This document shows positions 6,104-7,848 of a DNA stretch of 7,848 nucleotides, piece after piece. This DNA is from Clostridia bacterium (GTDB taxonomy: Bacteria > Bacillota > Clostridia > Oscillospirales > CAG-272): contig JAFYBI010000511.1 of NCBI GenBank assembly GCA_017540285.1, positions 1-7,848 of the forward strand, given 5' to 3'. The stretch's first letter is position 1; each line of letters starts with the position of its first letter. The notes beneath the pieces were generated by a model. It did not search any database. It saw only the letters and a program-made list of their open reading frames with translations, and had not been told where the DNA came from. Made by a program: the position numbers and the translations under genes.

Positions 6104-7129
6104 TCAGGAGCTTTTGTGCATCGCGCAGATCCTTCCGCGCTCGGGATAGGGCCGGAAGCAGAATCCGCAGGAGCGGCACGGCGAGCGGTGTCTCTCTTCC
6201 TCGCGCAGTCGGGTGGGAAAGGACGGATCGCAGAGCAGCGGCCGGCTCACCGACGCGGCAACGGCGCCGGCGTCGAGGATCGCCTCCACGTCCGCCGCGC
6301 ACCGGATCCCGCCCACCTCGATGAGGGGAAGCGCAGCCGTCTCCGCCAGCCGACGGACCACATCGAGGAAATACGGCCGATCCGTGATCACGCACGGCGC
6401 GGAATCCCACCCGGAGCTCTCCGCGGCGGCGATGCCGCACTTTCCGGCGACCCGCAGCGCGTCCGCGACGTCCCGTTCGTATTCCGCGGTCCCGTCCCGG
6501 TCCGTCGCGTTGATCTTCATGAGGACGGGATAGCCGTCGCCGCAGACCGCATGGATCTCCTCCGCGCATTCCGCCGCGATCCGGAACCGGTTTTCCGCCG
6601 ATCCGCCGTACCGGTCCGTCCGGTGGTTGAATTCCGGGTAAAAGAACTGGGAGAAGAGGTAGAGATGGGCGACGTGGAGCATCACGCCGGCGAATCCCGC
6701 CTCCTTCGCCCGGAGCGCCGCTCTCCCGAACGCGCATACCAGCTCGCGGATCTCCCGCTCCGTCATCGTGTCGGGGGTGTAAACCGGCAGGCCGCCGTTG
6801 CTGCCCTTCGCCTTCATGCCGCCGTGACCGAGCTGCATGATGCAGGGGATCTGACCGCACGCCTCAGCGATCGCATGCCCGTCCGGGAGATAGCCGTCGT
6901 CCCAGAAGGCGTTCTGATACCGGTTGGCGCGGCCCTCGGGAGAGACGCAGGTGTGGGCGGTGAGGATGAGGCCGAGCGGTTCGCGGGAAAGGCGCCGGTA
7001 GATCGCGATCTCCTCCGGCGGCACATGCCCGTCCGGAAGCGAGCCGAACAGCTCCGTCGCGGAGCGGACGATCCTCGTCGGCAGGGTCAGGGACCCGACG
7101 GTCACGGGGGTGAAGATGCGGGAAGACAT
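6104..7129 (-). CDS. Old Yellow Enzyme-family NADH:flavin oxidoreductase with C-terminal four-Cys motif
   Basis: This is a 341-aa single-domain FMN-type TIM-barrel protein. Its opening FTPVTVGSLTLPTRIVRSAT is typical of the family. Other conserved marks are QLGHGG (99-104), LHVAHLYLFSQFFYP with His152, His155 and Tyr157 at the usual active-site positions, and NHRTDRYGGSAENRFR (168-183). The C-terminal half continues with VLMKINATD and EVGGI (FMN phosphate-binding side). Family members reduce activated C=C bonds of enals, enones or enoyl-CoAs using NAD(P)H. The last residues contain Cys318, Cys321, Cys324 and Cys335, resembling the 4Fe-4S motif of 2,4-dienoyl-CoA reductase-type proteins. However, the protein ends five residues after the last Cys's neighbourhood, without the FAD/NADPH domains those enzymes carry. 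AAGGAG at 7137-7142 lies 7 nt before the ATG. The MscS-type gene ends 19 nt upstream, suggesting co-transcription. The substrate is unknown. Confidence 0.9.
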   Translation of the reverse strand: MSSRIFTPVTVGSLTLPTRIVRSATELFGSLPDGHVPPEEIAIYRRLSREPLGLILTAHTCVSPEGRANRYQNAFWDDGYLPDGHAIAEACGQIPCIMQLGHGGMKAKGSNGGLPVYTPDTMTEREIRELVCAFGRAALRAKEAGFAGVMLHVAHLYLFSQFFYPEFNHRTDRYGGSAENRFRIAAECAEEIHAVCGDGYPVLMKINATDRDGTAEYERDVADALRVAGKCGIAAAESSGWDSAPCVITDRPYFLDVVRRLAETAALPLIEVGGIRCAADVEAILDAGAVAASVSRPLLCDPSFPTRLREEERHRSPCRSCGFCFRPYPERGRICAMHKSS

Positions 7130-7148
7130 GGGCGGACTCCTTTTTTCG

Positions 7149-7848
7149 TCAGTCCTGCTTGATGTGGACGTCCATCTGCTGGTACGGGATCCGGATGCCG
7201 GCCTCGTCCAGCGCTCTCTTCCCGGCCAGGGTCATGTATTTGCGCACCTTGCTGAAGTTCGGCGCGTCCGTCCAGGCCCGGACCTCGAATTCCATGCCGG
7301 AATCCCTGCACTTATCGAAGACGACCTTCGGCGGCGGATCCTGCAGGATCAGATCGCTTCCCTTGGTCATGTTCTTGAGGGTGCTGAACGCCAGATCGAT
7401 GTCGGTGTTATAGTTCACGAGGAACGAGACTTCGACACGGCGGATCCCGCCGCGCGTATAGTTGATCACCGCGGCGTTCGTCAGATTGCTGTTGGGGAGG
7501 CTGATGATCGTGTTGTCCTTGGTCTTGATCTCGGTGTAGAACGCGCCGATGTTCTTCACGAAGCCGACGTGCTCGCCGATCTTGACGAATTCACCGGTTT
7601 TGATCGGCTTGAGGATCAACAGGGTCACGCCGCCGACCAGATTGCCGAGCGCGCCCTGCATGCCAAGGCTGATGGCGACGCCGGCGGAGGCGAAGATCGT
7701 GAGGACGGAGGTGAGCGGAACGCCGAGGACGCTCGCCGCGGTCAGGACGACGATCACGATCAGCAGCAGCTTGATCAGATTACGGAAGAAGCTCTGAAGG
7801 GACGGGTCGAGTTTGGTGAACGCCTTGCTTTGAGAGAGGAGCTTGACG
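7149..7848 (-). CDS. MscS-family small-conductance mechanosensitive channel (N-terminus outside window)
   Basis: The - strand frame is open to the window edge and gives at least 232 residues. The GTG at 7757 is internal, because family-like sequence (LDPSLQSFFRNLIKLLLI) continues upstream of it. Visible parts are the end of a TM2-like helix and the pore helix TM3 (IFASAGVAISLGMQGALGN, with the Gly/Ala pattern that packs the pore). Next come the beta domain (GEFVKIGEHVGFVKNI, then TIISLPNSNLTNAAVINYT), the alpha/beta cytoplasmic domain, and the end IRIPYQQMDVHI. MscS channels open under membrane tension to release solutes in hypo-osmotic shock. About 50 N-terminal residues are probably missing, judged against the usual near-280-aa length. 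The downstream OYE gene follows after 19 nt with no terminator between them. Confidence 0.93.
   Translation of the reverse strand, partial: VKLLSQSKAFTKLDPSLQSFFRNLIKLLLIVIVVLTAASVLGVPLTSVLTIFASAGVAISLGMQGALGNLVGGVTLLILKPIKTGEFVKIGEHVGFVKNIGAFYTEIKTKDNTIISLPNSNLTNAAVINYTRGGIRRVEVSFLVNYNTDIDLAFSTLKNMTKGSDLILQDPPPKVVFDKCRDSGMEFEVRAWTDAPNFSKVRKYMTLAGKRALDEAGIRIPYQQMDVHIKQD

Noticed and set aside
6089..7162. Open + strand frame of 357 codons antisense to the OYE gene
   Set aside because: Same reasoning: low-complexity antisense translation opposite a gene with intact active-site motifs.
1..7848. Mobile element, CRISPR array, tRNA or rRNA
   Set aside because: No transposase or integrase, terminal inverted repeats, regularly spaced repeats or recognisable RNA gene was seen. 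The only notable repeats are the dockerin-coding units.

Overview
The window is GC-rich and its genes carry strong AGGAGG-type ribosome binding sites. The surface proteins combine type I dockerins, an InlB-B-like repeat and Cys-rich modules. This points to an anaerobic, Gram-positive Clostridia-type bacterium, plausibly a gut or rumen member of the Oscillospirales/Christensenellales group. That placement is inferred from gene content and style only; there is no rRNA or other marker gene here.

Region 1 (1-3386, + strand) is a run of secreted, dockerin-tagged proteins: the tail of one dockerin protein (1-157), a 751-aa protein with a transglutaminase-like core, an InlB-B-type repeat, Cys-rich repeats and a dockerin (219-2474), and a 290-aa CAP/SCP-like protein with a dockerin (2514-3386). 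Gaps of 61 and 39 nt with no promoter or terminator seen between them suggest one operon. The two complete dockerins are about 92% identical in DNA, which indicates recent duplication or gene conversion of the module. None of the visible parts is a glycoside hydrolase, so the dockerins appear to serve a cell-surface or extracellular complex rather than plainly a cellulosome. No cohesin is present.

Region 2 (3387-3484) is a convergent junction with a strong hairpin that has the features of a bidirectional terminator.

Region 3 (3485-6004, - strand) is a two-gene unit, transcribed in the order Gfo/Idh/MocA-type oxidoreductase (4573-5820) then right-handed beta-helix protein (3485-4543). It has its own near-consensus promoter (5976-6004) and a roughly 150-nt leader that can fold. 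Both proteins lack signal peptides, so an intracellular sugar or uronate pathway is plausible. The oxidoreductase lacks two hallmark residues of its family (the Lys of the EKP motif and a Rossmann glycine).

Region 4 (6041-7848, - strand) is a second unit: an MscS-type mechanosensitive channel (5' end outside the window), then 19 nt later a single-domain Old Yellow Enzyme-family flavoprotein ending in a four-Cys motif, closed by a hairpin terminator just upstream of the region 3 promoter.

I do not see a clearly new system such as a defence island, mobile element or CRISPR array. The points most worth checking are the dockerin-tagged non-carbohydrase proteins, the atypical oxidoreductase and its beta-helix partner, and the orphan Fe-S motif in the OYE protein.
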